Positions 50,229 through 61,396 of a stretch of 64,000 nt of DNA are shown piece after piece. The DNA is from Mortierella sp. BCC40632 (taxonomy: Eukaryota; Mortierellomycota; Mortierellomycetes; Mortierellales; Mortierellaceae): positions 686,501-750,500 of the forward strand of contig WAEK01000016.1 of NCBI GenBank assembly GCA_011634665.1, written 5' to 3'. A program made the translations under genes and the position numbers. The notes beneath the pieces were generated by a model. It was given only the letters and a program-made list of their open reading frames with translations, was not told the origin of the DNA and made no database searches. The stretch's first letter is position 1. Each line of letters opens with the position of its first letter.

Positions 50229-51665
50229 TCATGTCAGATAATGAACAATAGCCCAGAGAGCAAGCAATGTGATACAGACTCCTGCATAGAAAATCCACTT
50301 GTCTTCACTGCTCCGACGCTCAATCAGTTGGATAACATTTCGTGAAAGTCCAAGAGTGCTCCCCGTGTCATGGAGCTTGCGTTGAGTTGCCTAATTTTCA
50401 AAAACAAAAAGAATAGTGGACTCTTTCTTAGTCTCGATCGGGATAGAGCGAAGATCTGGGTCCACCAAAATCGAACACGTTTTTTTAAAAAAAAAAAAAA
50501 AAAAAGACTTTACCTTGAGACTCTTTGACTGGTGAAAGAGATCTTCCAGTGATGCACCCGCCTGGTTCAGCATGGTATCCAGTTGTTCCCCAGTTCTCTG
50601 GATAAAGTTGTTGTGCTTTCGATGTGACTGGGCCTGCGCCTGTTGGAGATAGGGTGATGCGGATGTGGACTGGTAAGGATGTTCGATAGGAACATTCATT
50701 CGTGATTGTCTTCGCTCCAGTAACTGCGAACGATTCCGTGCATGTGAAAGTTGTTCTTCTCTGGTCTTTAGCATAGCGAAATTTCGATTGATCGAGTCGT
50801 AATCCTCCCTAAACTTGGATACACGGCTACACATAGTGAGGAAAAGGAGATGTTGAGTGAGTCTGGTAAAGGTCTTACACCATCGCGGAAAAGAAAAAAA
50901 AAAAAGAAATCGAGTAAACAAAACAGGTTCCCTCCCCCCCTCCCAGACAGAGGAGAGGAGAACAGGAGACAAAGAGGAGACATGAACTTACGCCAGTGCT
51001 TTCTCTCTCTTCATCTCAATAATCTCTTTCTTGGCCATAGCATCGTATTGGTCGATAGAACGTTTGAAGGCATCCGCGCGCGCCGCAATTTGACCTGCAG
51101 GGGGATACACAACGAGATCAACGGCGAGACTAGTCAGTGAAAAAAAGTATATCCATAAATAAACCCTTGGGAGGAAAAAAGGTAGGGCAGATGCATGTCG
51201 GAGGTCGACTCGATGAGGCATTCCTGTCCTGGTCTGTCTTTGACTACCATCCATCGTCTCATCATTAGGCCTAGTCTCGCAGCACAGTAATGCCAGAGAC
51301 TCATCCTGCCCTTCTTCCCATGTGTCTCATCGAATTGTCGTCATGGTGACCGTTTTGGTGTGACATGGCTGATCTTTGTGTAGAGGTACTGGGAAAATGG
51401 GCTAGACCCAGAGTCCTCTCTGCTTCTTGACGCATCCCAGAGTGTTCATCCCCCATCTCTGGCCTCCCGAGATAAATGCCTTTTTGCTGCAAAAGAAAAA
51501 GAGAGGAGCAACTGACAAGGAATCAGTCGAGATGAACAGTGCAGCTCCATGAAAAAAGAACTTACCCTGAAGGGCTGCACTTGTGTCTTCGCCGCTTTGG
51601 AACTTGTCGAGCTGTTGTTGCAGGGCCGTGACCTGACTGAGCGCATGGTTATATAGTGAGTTCAT
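50229..51665 (-). CDS. BOS1: Bos1/membrin Qb-SNARE
   Basis: ER-Golgi SNARE acting with Sed5, Bet1 and Sec22 in COPII vesicle fusion. Four exons (51665-51566, 51094-50992, 50826-50514, 50390-50229) give 225 residues. The N-terminus MNSLYNHALSQVTALQQQLDKF matches fungal Bos1. The Habc-like helices continue through ADAFKRSIDQYDAMAKKE and RVSKFREDYDSI. The SNARE motif (LDTMLNQAGASLEDLFHQSKSL, ATQRKLHDTGSTLGLSRNVIQLIERR) leads into a C-terminal membrane anchor (WIFYAGVCITLLALWAIVHYLT), which closes the protein. It is convergent with TAP42; the two stops are 180 bases apart. Confidence 0.93.
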
Positions 51666-51912
51666 GGTGTGTGGGTTGCTTGTGTAGATGCTGCGATATA
51701 TTAGAGATGGTAGGCAAAAGTAGAGATGGAAAAACAGGAGGAAGTGGGGGAAAAAGAGAGGGAAAGAATGGTATGAGCTAGAGAGGTATATGGTTGATGA
51801 GGATGATGGTCCAAGAGGCCAAGAATAAACGAAGAGCGAGAGACCGAGCCAAAACGTGTCCGGCTGTCGGATTTCGCCCCTTAACCGCTCTCGCGTGACA
51901 TCTCAGCATGGG

Positions 51913-51913
<1 letters not shown>

Positions 51914-51955
<42 letters not shown>
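51914..51955. repeat. (CT)n microsatellite
   Basis: About 21 uninterrupted CT units upstream of BOS1. Confidence 0.95.
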
Positions 51956-51957
<2 letters not shown>

Positions 51958-52199
51958 ATTACCTGTTGCTTGGAAAGCAGCCAGAAAACCTCGAGATCTC
52001 CAGGCGAGATACTTTCTCTCTTCAACGATCCATCTTGTCTGTTGAAACAACCAAGGCAAAAAGAACCTTAGCAAGCTATGTCTCCTCTATCAGATCTGGT
52101 CCTTGATCTATTAGGTTGTTCGCTCTGAGGATGCCTCTTCAACCAGACTTTTGCGTTGTTAGATGGACTTGTTCGCACCATGAGCAACCCAAGACATAT

Positions 52200-52290
52200 C
52201 TCGCCCTAAGTGGCTTGAACCACCACATGGCCACTCTTCTGCACTGACAATTATTAGCGCAGTTGCTCTACAACAACCGCAACCAGCAGT
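52200..52290 (-). pseudogene. tRNA-like relic, possible tRNA-Ile(AAT) origin
   Basis: Read on the minus strand, the segment has a D-arm-like TTGTAGAGC, a five-pair stem CTGCG/TGCAG enclosing CTAATAATTGTCAG, and a T-arm-like GTGGTTCAAGCCAC. The loop begins CTAATAA, the usual loop of tRNA-Ile with anticodon AAT, with seven extra bases where tRNA introns sit. The acceptor ends do not pair and the T loop is one base short, so a working tRNA is unlikely. Confidence 0.35.
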
Positions 52291-52868
52291 CTTCAAAACC
52301 GTAGATGGCGAAAAAGAAAAGAAGCTGCGTGTAAGCATCGAGGGCACGTGGTAATGGAGGCAAAAGAGTTTTTAAAAAAAAAAACGCATCCAGTGGGGGC
52401 AGAAGGAAGACGACGCCTAAGGGATGCTATCGATGCTTTACACAATCTAGATCCACTAGAGATACGAGTCAATAGAGCCTATCAAGGGTAATTTCATCCC
52501 GGAACTGCAGCTGGCGCCTTTCTTGTCCCCCTCCCCCGGGCCTTGAATAGAAAATAGTCATTGCCAAGGAACAAATGGACTGCGATGCGGGAGGGAAGAA
52601 GAAGAGAGGAGGCAAGGGAGAGAGAGAAAGAGAGCTCGTAGGAGACTCAATTTTTCCCAAATCGAGAACAAGTACCAAAATGGTAATTTCAGCAGAGTGC
52701 TCCTAGGATTTTGGCTCCACATTTAAAAATCGCGTTCTCTCCCACTCCTTGTCTTCCTTAATTCACTCTCTTTTTTCTCACACACGCACGCACACTTACT
52801 CTCACACAAGGTTATCTCCACCATCTCCTCCTTTTGTCTATCTCCCCAGAACACTCGCGGACCCAACC

Positions 52869-54191
52869 ATGTTCTCGACAGCACCCCTCTCTCGAATGGT
52901 GTCCTTGAGCTCCGCCTCAAGACTCTTTAGACCTCCACAACAAAGCGGATTCGCTTCCTCAGCATCAAAACTCGCCAACTCCTTCTTTACCTCCTCCAAA
53001 AACATTCACCTCCCCGCCTCGCGTTCTATTCAATTCGAGTCCAAAGCCGGACTTCACTCTTCACCAAAGTTCTTCTCCACCTCCATCTGGTCCTCTCCGA
53101 CTCGTTTCCAGCGTCCTCAACAAACCGGCGCTTTCTGCTCCGCCTCGCCCCTGACTCAGGGTCAGTCTGTCCGTCAATTCTCGAGACGTGCCTGGAAAGG
53201 AGAACATGAGGCTCACCATCAAGCCTACCGTGATGCCTGGACTGGACATCATGGTAGGGACTCGGACCAATGGCGCCAGTTCCATGAACAATGGAGGAAG
53301 GGCTGCGGCGGATACCGTGGCCATCATCACTACCATCACCACATGAGAAGAAGACGTCCCACCCGGTTCATTTTCCGGATGATGCTCCTCTCTACCCTCT
53401 TTGTGGCCGTCCCCGCCGTGGTCGCCTTTGATGCCCCTACATCGACTCTATTCAAGGTTCCTTTGACCGTCGGAGCTGTGCTCGGTGTTGGTCTGTTTTT
53501 GACTCGAGGTCTAGTCTATGTAGTCTTGCCTATTGTCACCGTTGGTGGTGCGATCGCCTTTTGGACTTTTTACATGCCTGCCTCGTCCTCAGTCAAGGAC
53601 TTGGAAAAGATTCTGAAGCGTGATCAAAAAGACCCTCACGCAAGTGCTTTGACACTCCTGGGTCCCGAGTGGCGTATTGAACGTGCTCGTCCAGACGAAT
53701 GGTTCCATTGGTCTTTCCCCGAGACCGGGGATGCCAAGGGCCTTGACAAGGTCGATGTCCGAATGTCTGTCTTTGATCCAAGTGATGACGACAACTTGGT
53801 CAAGGCCAAGACCCTCAAGTTCTTTGATCGATTCACGGACGAGAAGCGTTTCCAAAAGATGAGAGAGCATTGCCGCGAATCGAAGAAGGATGTTGTCATC
53901 ATTGATAACTTTTCGTTTGAACGTCAGGGCAACCATGTGTCGATCAAGATGGAGGACGATGGGATGAAGATTATGGATCATGAGGTGTCAAAGAAATATT
54001 TGCACTTGGGCAAGATTGTGGACCGAGCTGCTCGAGAGATGGAGAGGTCGGGTAGTCGATTGGGTGATCAGGTCGTCCTTGTCCACACGAACCCCAAGGA
54101 CTCGACCTGGAACCACTGGTCGCCCTATGGAGGCCTTGCACTCCGTATCCCATTCAACCGTACTTGGGTCCAGGACCTGTCCGATTTGTAA
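52869..54191 (+). CDS. Predicted mitochondrial membrane protein, uncharacterised
   Basis: A single exon of 440 residues; I do not recognise a named family. The start MFSTAPLSRMVSLSSASRLFRP and about 130 following residues are Ser/Arg/Phe-rich and nearly free of acids, like a mitochondrial presequence. A His-rich stretch with Trp/Arg (HEAHHQAYRDAWTGHHGRDS, then GHHHYHHHMRRRR) follows. Two or three hydrophobic helices come next (FRMMLLSTLFVAVPAVVAF, VPLTVGAVLGVGLFL, VYVVLPIVTVGGAIAFW). A soluble C-terminal domain of about 200 residues then includes GPEWRIERARPDEWFHWSFPE and ends LRIPFNRTWVQDLSDL. The layout suggests an inner-membrane protein with one soluble domain; function unknown. It is convergent with SEN54, with a 166-base gap. 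Confidence 0.8.
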   Translation: MFSTAPLSRMVSLSSASRLFRPPQQSGFASSASKLANSFFTSSKNIHLPASRSIQFESKAGLHSSPKFFSTSIWSSPTRFQRPQQTGAFCSASPLTQGQSVRQFSRRAWKGEHEAHHQAYRDAWTGHHGRDSDQWRQFHEQWRKGCGGYRGHHHYHHHMRRRRPTRFIFRMMLLSTLFVAVPAVVAFDAPTSTLFKVPLTVGAVLGVGLFLTRGLVYVVLPIVTVGGAIAFWTFYMPASSSVKDLEKILKRDQKDPHASALTLLGPEWRIERARPDEWFHWSFPETGDAKGLDKVDVRMSVFDPSDDDNLVKAKTLKFFDRFTDEKRFQKMREHCRESKKDVVIIDNFSFERQGNHVSIKMEDDGMKIMDHEVSKKYLHLGKIVDRAAREMERSGSRLGDQVVLVHTNPKDSTWNHWSPYGGLALRIPFNRTWVQDLSDL

Positions 54192-54357
54192 TACCATAGA
54201 CATCACTTTGCCAGCCCTTTTTTCTCTTCTTTCTTTTTTTTTTTCATGACTCTTTTTTTGTATTGCCTCCCTGTCCATGCCTCTTGTTTTATGACCAAAC
54301 CACTCTTTGAGAAATAAATTTGTACAATACCATCTTTTATAAACGATTGAAGACTAC

Positions 54358-56023
54358 TCATGGAATGGCCTTGATGTTGAACGCGTTGATGAACGAAACT
54401 TGACCACCATCCACAACTGCAAACAAAACAGCTGGCCAGATTGTGTTGGTTGCTTGTTTACCTTTTGCTTGGATTGGTCCAGTAGTTGGAGTTGAAGTCT
54501 CCACTTGTGTCGTTGACTTGGATGGATCTAAAGGCAAGAGGTTTGCTGGGTCGGATTGACCTGCAAGCAGGTCGGACATGTCCTCCAAGGAGGGCAATGG
54601 GTCATCGGCCCTAAAGTTCAGGTCCCCCCCATATCTACTGGTTACAATTGGGCCTGGGAAAGGGAGAGAAAACAAAACAAAAACTCGTGTTCTGAAGGAC
54701 ATCTATTAGCCTTCTTACCTTGTAACAACGACTCGATAATCTGGAATGCCTGGTTGTCGCTTTTTAAAAGGACCTGCTGGCTTATAGACTTCAAAATCGA
54801 TGCCTTTCTTTACTCTTGACCTGCTCCTATCGCCATTGGGGAAAGGTTGGCTCAACCGGACACTGGGTATAATCTGGAGTCTCTTTAATACTTGATCTTA
54901 AAAAGTAGGCAAAGAAGATCATAATAGCTTCAGGTAAGTAGATGGGGAAAAAGAGAGAAAAGGCCCAACTGTATCTGTTAACAGTGGCAAGCATTCAATT
55001 ACCATATGAGAGTTGTTCCGTGCGAGATACCAGTGGTCGTAGGGCTCGTCTAGTCCATAGATTCCTCGCTGAGTCCAACCATAGCCCAACACCGTGCAGG
55101 GTGGTCCATGCCCTGTACTTCCATGATTCAATAACTCTACTCCAAATGGAGAACCACCACGGTGTTGTGTCGAGTCGAGTCATGGTACTGGAGGTCAATG
55201 GCTGTTCCCCTGGAGGGCCATCTTCGTTGAAATACGTTCCTGGACGGGTCACAACAAACCCAAGTCGCTTAAGATGCGCATAGGTCAGGTATCTTTCCAT
55301 GGCCATGGAGGGTCGAATCTCTTCTGGTATAGGGAAAGTGGTATGGTGTTGGAGTTGCAGAGACTGTGCTCTTTGAGCTGAGATGTCTTGTAATGATAGA
55401 TAGATGCACCACATCTGCTGAACGGTAACGTCGACGCCATGATGCTCGACAATCAGGGATCCTCGATCGACCAGAAAGAGTGCCTCTTCAGGGTAGAGAT
55501 AGATCTGAGAATGAAGCGTATGACCCATACTCACAAAATGCGAGCCACGGTTCTGGGAGAGCCGGAATAGACCGAGTCCTTCTTCATAGACCGCACGCGA
55601 CCATGTTTTTCTATTGTAGAAAGAGGGGGGTTTAGATCAGTTTGCCAGTGTCTCTCCTCGTGGATGATTTGTAAAGAGAAAGAAAGAAGAGAAGAAGGAT
55701 TACTCTGCTGCCTTCCGCTCTTCGCTCAAGACTCCAAAAAAAGTGTCGTAAAGGTCATCTAGGGCGGCAGCTGGATCCTGTCCAGACTTTGTGTCCTTGC
55801 TTGGTAGAGCCTGTGTGCTGTACAAGGTTTTAAAAAAAAAAAAAAAAAATTAAAAAGGTGCCCAGTTAGAAGAAAGACTCGCGTCGCTTGATCTTGAAGA
55901 TCGGCATCTCACTTTGCTTCATTGGCCTTCTCATGAATGCAAGCCAATCTACCTCTTAGATGGTTTCAGTAAGGCTCGAAAGTCAGGATGCTGATCAGTC
56001 TCCTCTTGGTCAAATGCATCCAT
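54358..56023 (-). CDS. SEN54: tRNA-splicing endonuclease subunit Sen54
   Basis: Structural subunit of the Sen2-Sen34-Sen15-Sen54 endonuclease that removes tRNA introns. Five exons (56023-55953, 55817-55704, 55610-55003, 54896-54719, 54637-54358) join in phase to 416 residues. The N-terminal domain includes EERKAAEKTWSRAVYEEGLG, IYLYPEEALFLVDRGSLIV (the Sen54 signature PEEALFL), a Trp/Tyr-bearing QQMWCIYLSLQD, and MERYLTYAHLKRLGFVVTRPG. The C-terminal fold has FEVYKPAGPFKKRQPGIPDYRVVVT and ends VDGGQVSFINAF. The acceptor of the last exon is the CAG just before TAGATATGG; the earlier CAG would bring a stop in frame. A possible 45-nt intron near the end is in frame either way and is treated as coding. 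Confidence 0.92.
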
Positions 56024-56596
56024 GACAAAAAATAAAAGAAAGAAAAAGAGAAGAATGATCTTGCTGCCATCGAATCCGATGGCGAAGTAGTAAAGATCTC
56101 CAAAGCCACACTGGTCCAACTCGCTCAAGGTTCCTTCACGCTCGTTTGTTGCCGCAGCTTTAACGCTTTGCGTTCCCTCTGTTTTTTTTTTTTTTTTTTC
56201 AAGGGTAATCTTTGGTTATCATGTCTAACGTAGAGAGTCGTTCGGGACAAGATCAGGGGTCAAATGCTACACTGAGAATGTCGCGCCTTTTTTTTTTCCC
56301 CTAGTAACCCAAAGAACGCTAACGAGTGCATACGATGTAGCACAATCATCGTCGGATTCTCTTCAACAAATGCCACTGACTTTCCCTTTCAGAAAAGCCT
56401 ACTTCGCCTCCTTCTACTAAGATGCACGCCAACATATTGATGATGATCAACAAGGTCCATATCAATACAAAGAGTCTGTGCAGTGAAACATGGCTATGAA
56501 ATCGGGCCTCCTGCAAAACTCAAAAAGAACATGGTCTGGTCTGTCTGTCTTTATAAAACAGCTTTTAATTCAAATATCATTCGATTCTAGAGTATA
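56024..56596. other. Spacer between SEN54 and the BAG-domain gene
   Basis: Contains the SEN54 promoter side and the 3' flank of the BAG-domain gene, with T-tracts near 56180-56198 and 56288-56297. No gene is supported. Confidence 0.5.
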
Positions 56597-58423
56597 TTAG
56601 GCTCGAACCAACTCAAAGTCCTCTGGAGCAGAGTCATTGCCAGATGTAGTCCTGTTCGACTTGGCGTTGTTGTCCTCCTTATTCTCCTTTTCTTCCTCTT
56701 CCTCTTCATGATCATCCTCCTGAATGGTCTCCGAGTCAGCCGTAGAAGGTGCGGTTACTGTGTAGGGTTGAATCTCGTCTTCCTCATCATCATTCTCGTT
56801 GTTTTGGGCTTTCTCCTCCTCCGTATTGAGACTTGTCGCTCTTGAATCGGCAAAAACCGAAAGATCTACCTCTTCTGGGTCCGCCGCAGCCTCCTCAGTC
56901 ATCTCGACATCTACTTCCTCGGCAACAGAATCCTCCGACAAAGTCGAATCCACTCCCTGATGCTTGTTCTCGAAAGTTCGATCCGCGGTCTTTCCAGTGT
57001 TCAGCTTCTTCTTTTTGAAAGCATCGACCAACTCGAGCATATCATGACTCTTTTGGATCAATTCTTTACGTCTCTGACGAATCGACAAGTCGCCATCGCT
57101 CTCCACAGAGTCAATCTCAATCATGGCCTTGGTGACTTGTTCCTCTGCTGCCAGGACCTGCTTTCGATCCTCCTCCAGACCAAGGTTGTTGGCTCTGTCT
57201 AGAGGATTCTGCTGGGGCTGATCTTCTTGGAGTTGGACACTGGCTAGGGCATGGGTCAAATCTCGGGAAAAGCTATCCAATGTCGACTCGATCAAGTTGA
57301 GTTCCGAATGCTTTTGTTGGATCGTTCTTTCCTGAGCTCGCTGTTTTTCAGCCCGTCGAGAGAGGATATCGGCCGCCCTGAGTTCAGGTGAAGAATCCGA
57401 CGAGGACGAAGGGACGTTGGTCGCCTTGGATTGAGCACCCTTAGAGGGTCTGCAGGAAGAAGCACCATTGCATCCTTTCACGTTAGTATTGTCGTCAACA
57501 CCACCGAACAGGGCCTCGATGAGCGTGCCAAGATCAGGATAGACAGTGTACGGGGGCCACTGCTCCGACTTGGAGGACAAGGATGGTTCCTGGGGCTTCT
57601 TGGAACTTGAAGGAGTAGAAGACGAGGAGGCGGTCGACAAAGAAGCAGGAAGATCCTTTGTTTTCGTGGCCTCCTTAGCCGGTTGCTTTTCCTCATCGCG
57701 CTTCTTTGATTGAGGGCACTTGGTGTCTCCAGTCTTGGAAGTGCTCTCCTCCTTGGAGTGACTTTGGCGACGCTTACAGGGGTACCTGTCCGAGTGACCA
57801 CGGACCCGTTTCTGTTGCGGGAAGAATACTGCGTTCAACAGGTCGTTCAAAGGCTCGGAAAAGTCGATTTCGTTATAGTCTTCGTCATTGTTCTCCGCTT
57901 CCTCATTGACTTTGGAAAAGGTAACATTCTTGTTGTGTTCTTGAACTTGTGGTCGATGAAAGAGACTGTCGAGAACAAAGGACTCGAGTGCAGCGGCCTG
58001 GCGTGCTTGTTGCTCTTGGAGTCGCAGCGCCTGATTATACTGACGGATGGCCTCTTGTCTTGCCTCGTATCTAGCACGGGCATGCGCTCGTGCTCGCGCT
58101 TGTGCTTGTTCATGGGCTCGTGCCTGGGCCCTTGCTTGTGCCTGTGCCAAAGCCTGTTGTCGCTGTCTTTCTTGATGGAGTAGCGTCTCGTACTGTTGTT
58201 GACGTCTTGAGGCTCGCTCACGTTGCTTGCGCTCAAGAGCTGCACGCAAGAGGAGCTCTTCCTCATCTACGCCATCATCGTCTTCCTCAAAAGGATTGTT
58301 TCCGAAAGGACGATGCTGCTGAACCTGTGTGGCCCAGGAAATGGAAGGCCCTGACGACAGAGTGAACGTAGGACGGTAGGTACTAGGGCCAGACGAAAAT
58401 AGGTGTGGATGATAAGGGTACAT
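56597..58423 (-). CDS. BAG-domain co-chaperone-like protein
   Basis: BAG domains bind the Hsp70 ATPase domain and promote nucleotide exchange. A single exon of 608 residues. The N-terminal part is Gln/Arg/Ala-rich and helical, with a tandem QARA/RAHA repeat (about residues 92-125). A Ser/Lys-rich middle follows. Around residues 380-470, a helix (LNLIESTLDSFSRDLTHAL) precedes the BAG signature VTKAMIEIDSVESDGDLSIRQRRKELIQKSHDML. The last 100 residues are acidic and end DFELVRA. The start is the first ATG (MYPYHPHLFSSGPS). A prion-like, low-complexity N-terminus with a BAG domain occurs in other fungal proteins; the partner chaperone here is inferred. Confidence 0.8.
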   Translation of the reverse strand: MYPYHPHLFSSGPSTYRPTFTLSSGPSISWATQVQQHRPFGNNPFEEDDDGVDEEELLLRAALERKQRERASRRQQQYETLLHQERQRQQALAQAQARAQARAHEQAQARARAHARARYEARQEAIRQYNQALRLQEQQARQAAALESFVLDSLFHRPQVQEHNKNVTFSKVNEEAENNDEDYNEIDFSEPLNDLLNAVFFPQQKRVRGHSDRYPCKRRQSHSKEESTSKTGDTKCPQSKKRDEEKQPAKEATKTKDLPASLSTASSSSTPSSSKKPQEPSLSSKSEQWPPYTVYPDLGTLIEALFGGVDDNTNVKGCNGASSCRPSKGAQSKATNVPSSSSDSSPELRAADILSRRAEKQRAQERTIQQKHSELNLIESTLDSFSRDLTHALASVQLQEDQPQQNPLDRANNLGLEEDRKQVLAAEEQVTKAMIEIDSVESDGDLSIRQRRKELIQKSHDMLELVDAFKKKKLNTGKTADRTFENKHQGVDSTLSEDSVAEEVDVEMTEEAAADPEEVDLSVFADSRATSLNTEEEKAQNNENDDEEDEIQPYTVTAPSTADSETIQEDDHEEEEEEKENKEDNNAKSNRTTSGNDSAPEDFELVRA

Positions 58424-58945
58424 GTTGGATAGAAAAAAAATAACAAGAGTAAAGGTAAAGAGTCGGGTTGTTGTTTAGGCAAGAAGGAAAGATCTCTTTG
58501 TGGATGGTTGTTAGGAGAGTAGATTCGAGGTCGAGCACTTTTATACGAGTTCATTTGACTGTGCCTTTTTTGGTGGCACTTACGCAAACCCTGTGGGACT
58601 TACAAATCATTAGGGACGCGTCAGTGAGCCAAGGCCAAGAATTTTTTTAGAAATGAAAAAAAGAGGGCGAAGCTTCCAGAACAGCATAAAAAAGTATCCA
58701 GCCTCCAGCATTTGGCTCCAGCATCTCCATCCGCACTCACTCTTCATAAAAAAGACATACGCAAGCTAACATACTGCGTGGCCAAGTTACTGTTCAGAAG
58801 ATTCTTTAATGCCAAAATAGAAAAAGAGAGAAAGAAAAGGGGATGCGTACGTTGGAAGCACAAGGTATCTAAAAGTACATGTCGTTACAGAAAAAAATGG
58901 TCTATACTAAGGCTGTGATGAGAAACAAAGCGAATTGTTGCTTTC
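58424..58945. other. Spacer between the BAG-domain gene and ILV2
   Basis: Holds the BAG-gene promoter on its left and the ILV2 3' flank on its right. A-rich segments are present; no gene is supported. Confidence 0.55.
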
Positions 58946-61396
58946 TTAATCCCTGGGATGCTTCATTTGATCAGGGTGGACAATAAACTCGTGCAGGGCC
59001 TTGCCGGCAGGCACCATGGGCAAGATGTGTTCATGCTTGCACACCTTGGCCTCCATCACCACAGGACCAGGGTGAGCCAAGAACTCTGCCATGGCTCCAG
59101 GGAGATCCTGAACAGTCGTGGCACGGATACCCTTGATGTGCATCGACTCGGCAAGCTTGACAAAGTCTGGGTTGAACATTTGAGTGCCAGAGTAACGCTC
59201 CTCATAAAAGAGATCTTGCCACTGCTTCACCATACCCTGGAAATCATTGTTCAAGATAAGAACCTTGACACCAATGTTGTACTGGGCAGCCGTGGCGAGC
59301 TCCATACCCGTCATACAGAAACTGGCATCACCATCGATATCAACGACAATGTGGTCAGGCTTGGCCACCTTGGCACCAATGGCCGAAGGGAGACCAAAGC
59401 CCATGGTGCCAAGACCTCCTGAGGTGACAAAGGTGCGGGGATGGCGCCATCTAAAGTACTGAGCAGCCCACATCTGATGTTGTCCGACTCCAGTAGAGAT
59501 GATGACCTTGTCCTTCATATGAGCCGTCTGGCTGTTCAACTCCTGGATGACTGTCTGGGGTTTGAGGGGACCATTGGGATCCTGAGTGTGGAAGAAGGGG
59601 AAGCGGCTCTTCCACTCGTTGATCTTGTGGAACCACTCCTTGCGCTCCGAGGTTTCGATAAGAGGCAAGAGCTTGCTCAAGTTCTCGGTGACATCACCCT
59701 CGATCGCCTCAGTTGCCTGGACGACCTTGTTGATGTTCTTGGGCGAGATCTCAAAGTGAATGATACCTCCGCGCTTCTCCATGGCGGCCTTGCGGGCCTC
59801 GGGAGCAAATCTGGGAACATTACCCGTCACACGGTCATCGAAACGGGCGCCGAGAGCGATCACCACGTCGGCGTTCTGCATGGCAAGGTTAGCATAGGCG
59901 GCTCCGTGCATGCCCAACATGTGGAGAGAACGAGGATCTTCCTCATCAAAGACTCCAAGACCCTGCAGGGTTGTTGTGACGGGGATGTTGCCGTTCTGGG
60001 AGAGCTCCCTCAAGCGGGCTGGACCATCGGGATGGGCCAACATGCCCTGGCCAGCATAGATAATGGGACGCTTTGCAGAGTTGATCAATTGTGCGGCACG
60101 GAGAATCTGGGGTGAGGTCACCTGGCTAGCGCTGGAAGCCAAGTCAGTGAAGAAGGGAGCCTGGCTCTGAGGGGGTCTCGAGGGGATGCCAGGGGCGGGA
60201 GGGATGGGCTTGCTCAAGATCGAGGCAGTGACATCCTTTGGCAAATCAACGAGCACAGGACCGGGTCTGCCAGATGTGGCGATCTCGAAGGCCTCGTTGA
60301 TGCGTCTGGGCAGATCAGCAACGTCCTTGACCATGACGTTCCACTTTGTGCAGGCACGAGAGATACCGATCACGTCGGCCTCCTGGAAAGCATCGGTACC
60401 GATGGCAGAGACAGGGACCTGTCCCGAGAAAACGACCATGGGCGTTCCATCCGAGAGGGCATCCTGCATTGCTGTGATGACATTGGTGGCTCCAGGACCT
60501 GTGGAATAGAGAGAGCAAAAAAAGAAGAGACGGTACAGTTAGCCATCACGAGGCTCAGTTGAGAGAAAAGGTACATGCAGAGAGTCATTCACGAGGAAAA
60601 GAGGGGTAAAATAACCTACCAGAGGTAACCAGCACGACTCCAGGCTTTCCACTGTCATGAGGGGGAGGAGGGGACAAGAAGGTTTATCAGAGCAAAGCTG
60701 GTTAGAGTTTTGCTTTGAGATCCGAGGGGAGAGATGGAGCATCGGAAGCAAAGGACAAATCTCGCCGTTCTCCCACTTACGTGACTCGTGCGTATCCCTC
60801 GGCAGCATGTCCAGCGCCCTGCTCTGCTCTGGGGAGGATAAATTCGAATTGCTTCGAGTTGTAGATGGCATCAAAGACGGGCAGAATAGCGCCTCCTGGA
60901 TATCCAAAGACATGCTTCACATCATGGCGCAACATCATCTCGTGGAAGATCTGGCCTCCTGACATTCCAACGAATGAGTGATCATAACCTGGCTTTGACG
61001 ACGATGAGGCAGGCTTTGGTGTCGAGACTTTGATCAGAGGCTCCAGTGGTGCTGAGGCTTTGGAGTCCGAAGCAGCACTATCACGCCGAACAAGGTACAG
61101 GAGCAACAAAAGACGCAGATGTTAGAGAGGCCGTTCAAATTTTGCAGGAGAGTGAAGTAGGAAGTAGATCTACCATACTCTTTTGATCAAACAGGTATGG
61201 GAGAGAAGAGTTACCTTGATGATCCCTGTGCAGGGGCAGGGGCAGCTGATGATTGAAAGCGGATCTGAGTAGTGGCGATCTTTGAGGCATTTGTCAAGGA
61301 GAGTGTCCTGGAAAGGGTATGGCGGCAGACTGTCGAGTGTGAAGACAGTGCGGCCATCTGTGATCTGGCCAAACGAGCAAAGGAATGTGCATGCAT
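58946..61396 (-). CDS. ILV2: Acetolactate synthase catalytic subunit, mitochondrial
   Basis: Thiamine-diphosphate enzyme that condenses pyruvate (or pyruvate plus 2-oxobutyrate), the first common step of valine, leucine and isoleucine synthesis. Four exons (61396-61215, 61077-60781, 60651-60620, 60498-58946) give 687 residues, the same length as yeast Ilv2. The first 90 residues are a mitochondrial presequence rich in Ser, Ala, Arg and His. The domain begins at GMSGGQIFHEMMLRHDVKHVFGYPGGAILPVFDAI. The catalytic Glu lies in LPRAEQGAGHAAEGYARVTGKPG, and the thiamine motif GDASFCMTGMELATAAQYN is intact. The third exon is a 32-nt microexon (codons for GKPGVVLVTS). The protein ends HPDQMKHPRD. It is divergent from ILV5. 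Confidence 0.98.

Larger units (their letters stand above)
51666..52868. other. Divergent spacer with microsatellite and tRNA-like relic
   Basis: Between the BOS1 start and the next plus-strand start lie a long (CT)n run, a minus-strand tRNA-like relic near 52200-52290, and CT-rich sequence before 52869. No protein gene is supported. Confidence 0.55.

Noticed and set aside
54415..54465. 45-nt intron in the last SEN54 exon
   Set aside because: The GTAAAC...GCAG boundaries exist, but the enclosed residues fit the family C-terminus and reading through keeps frame.
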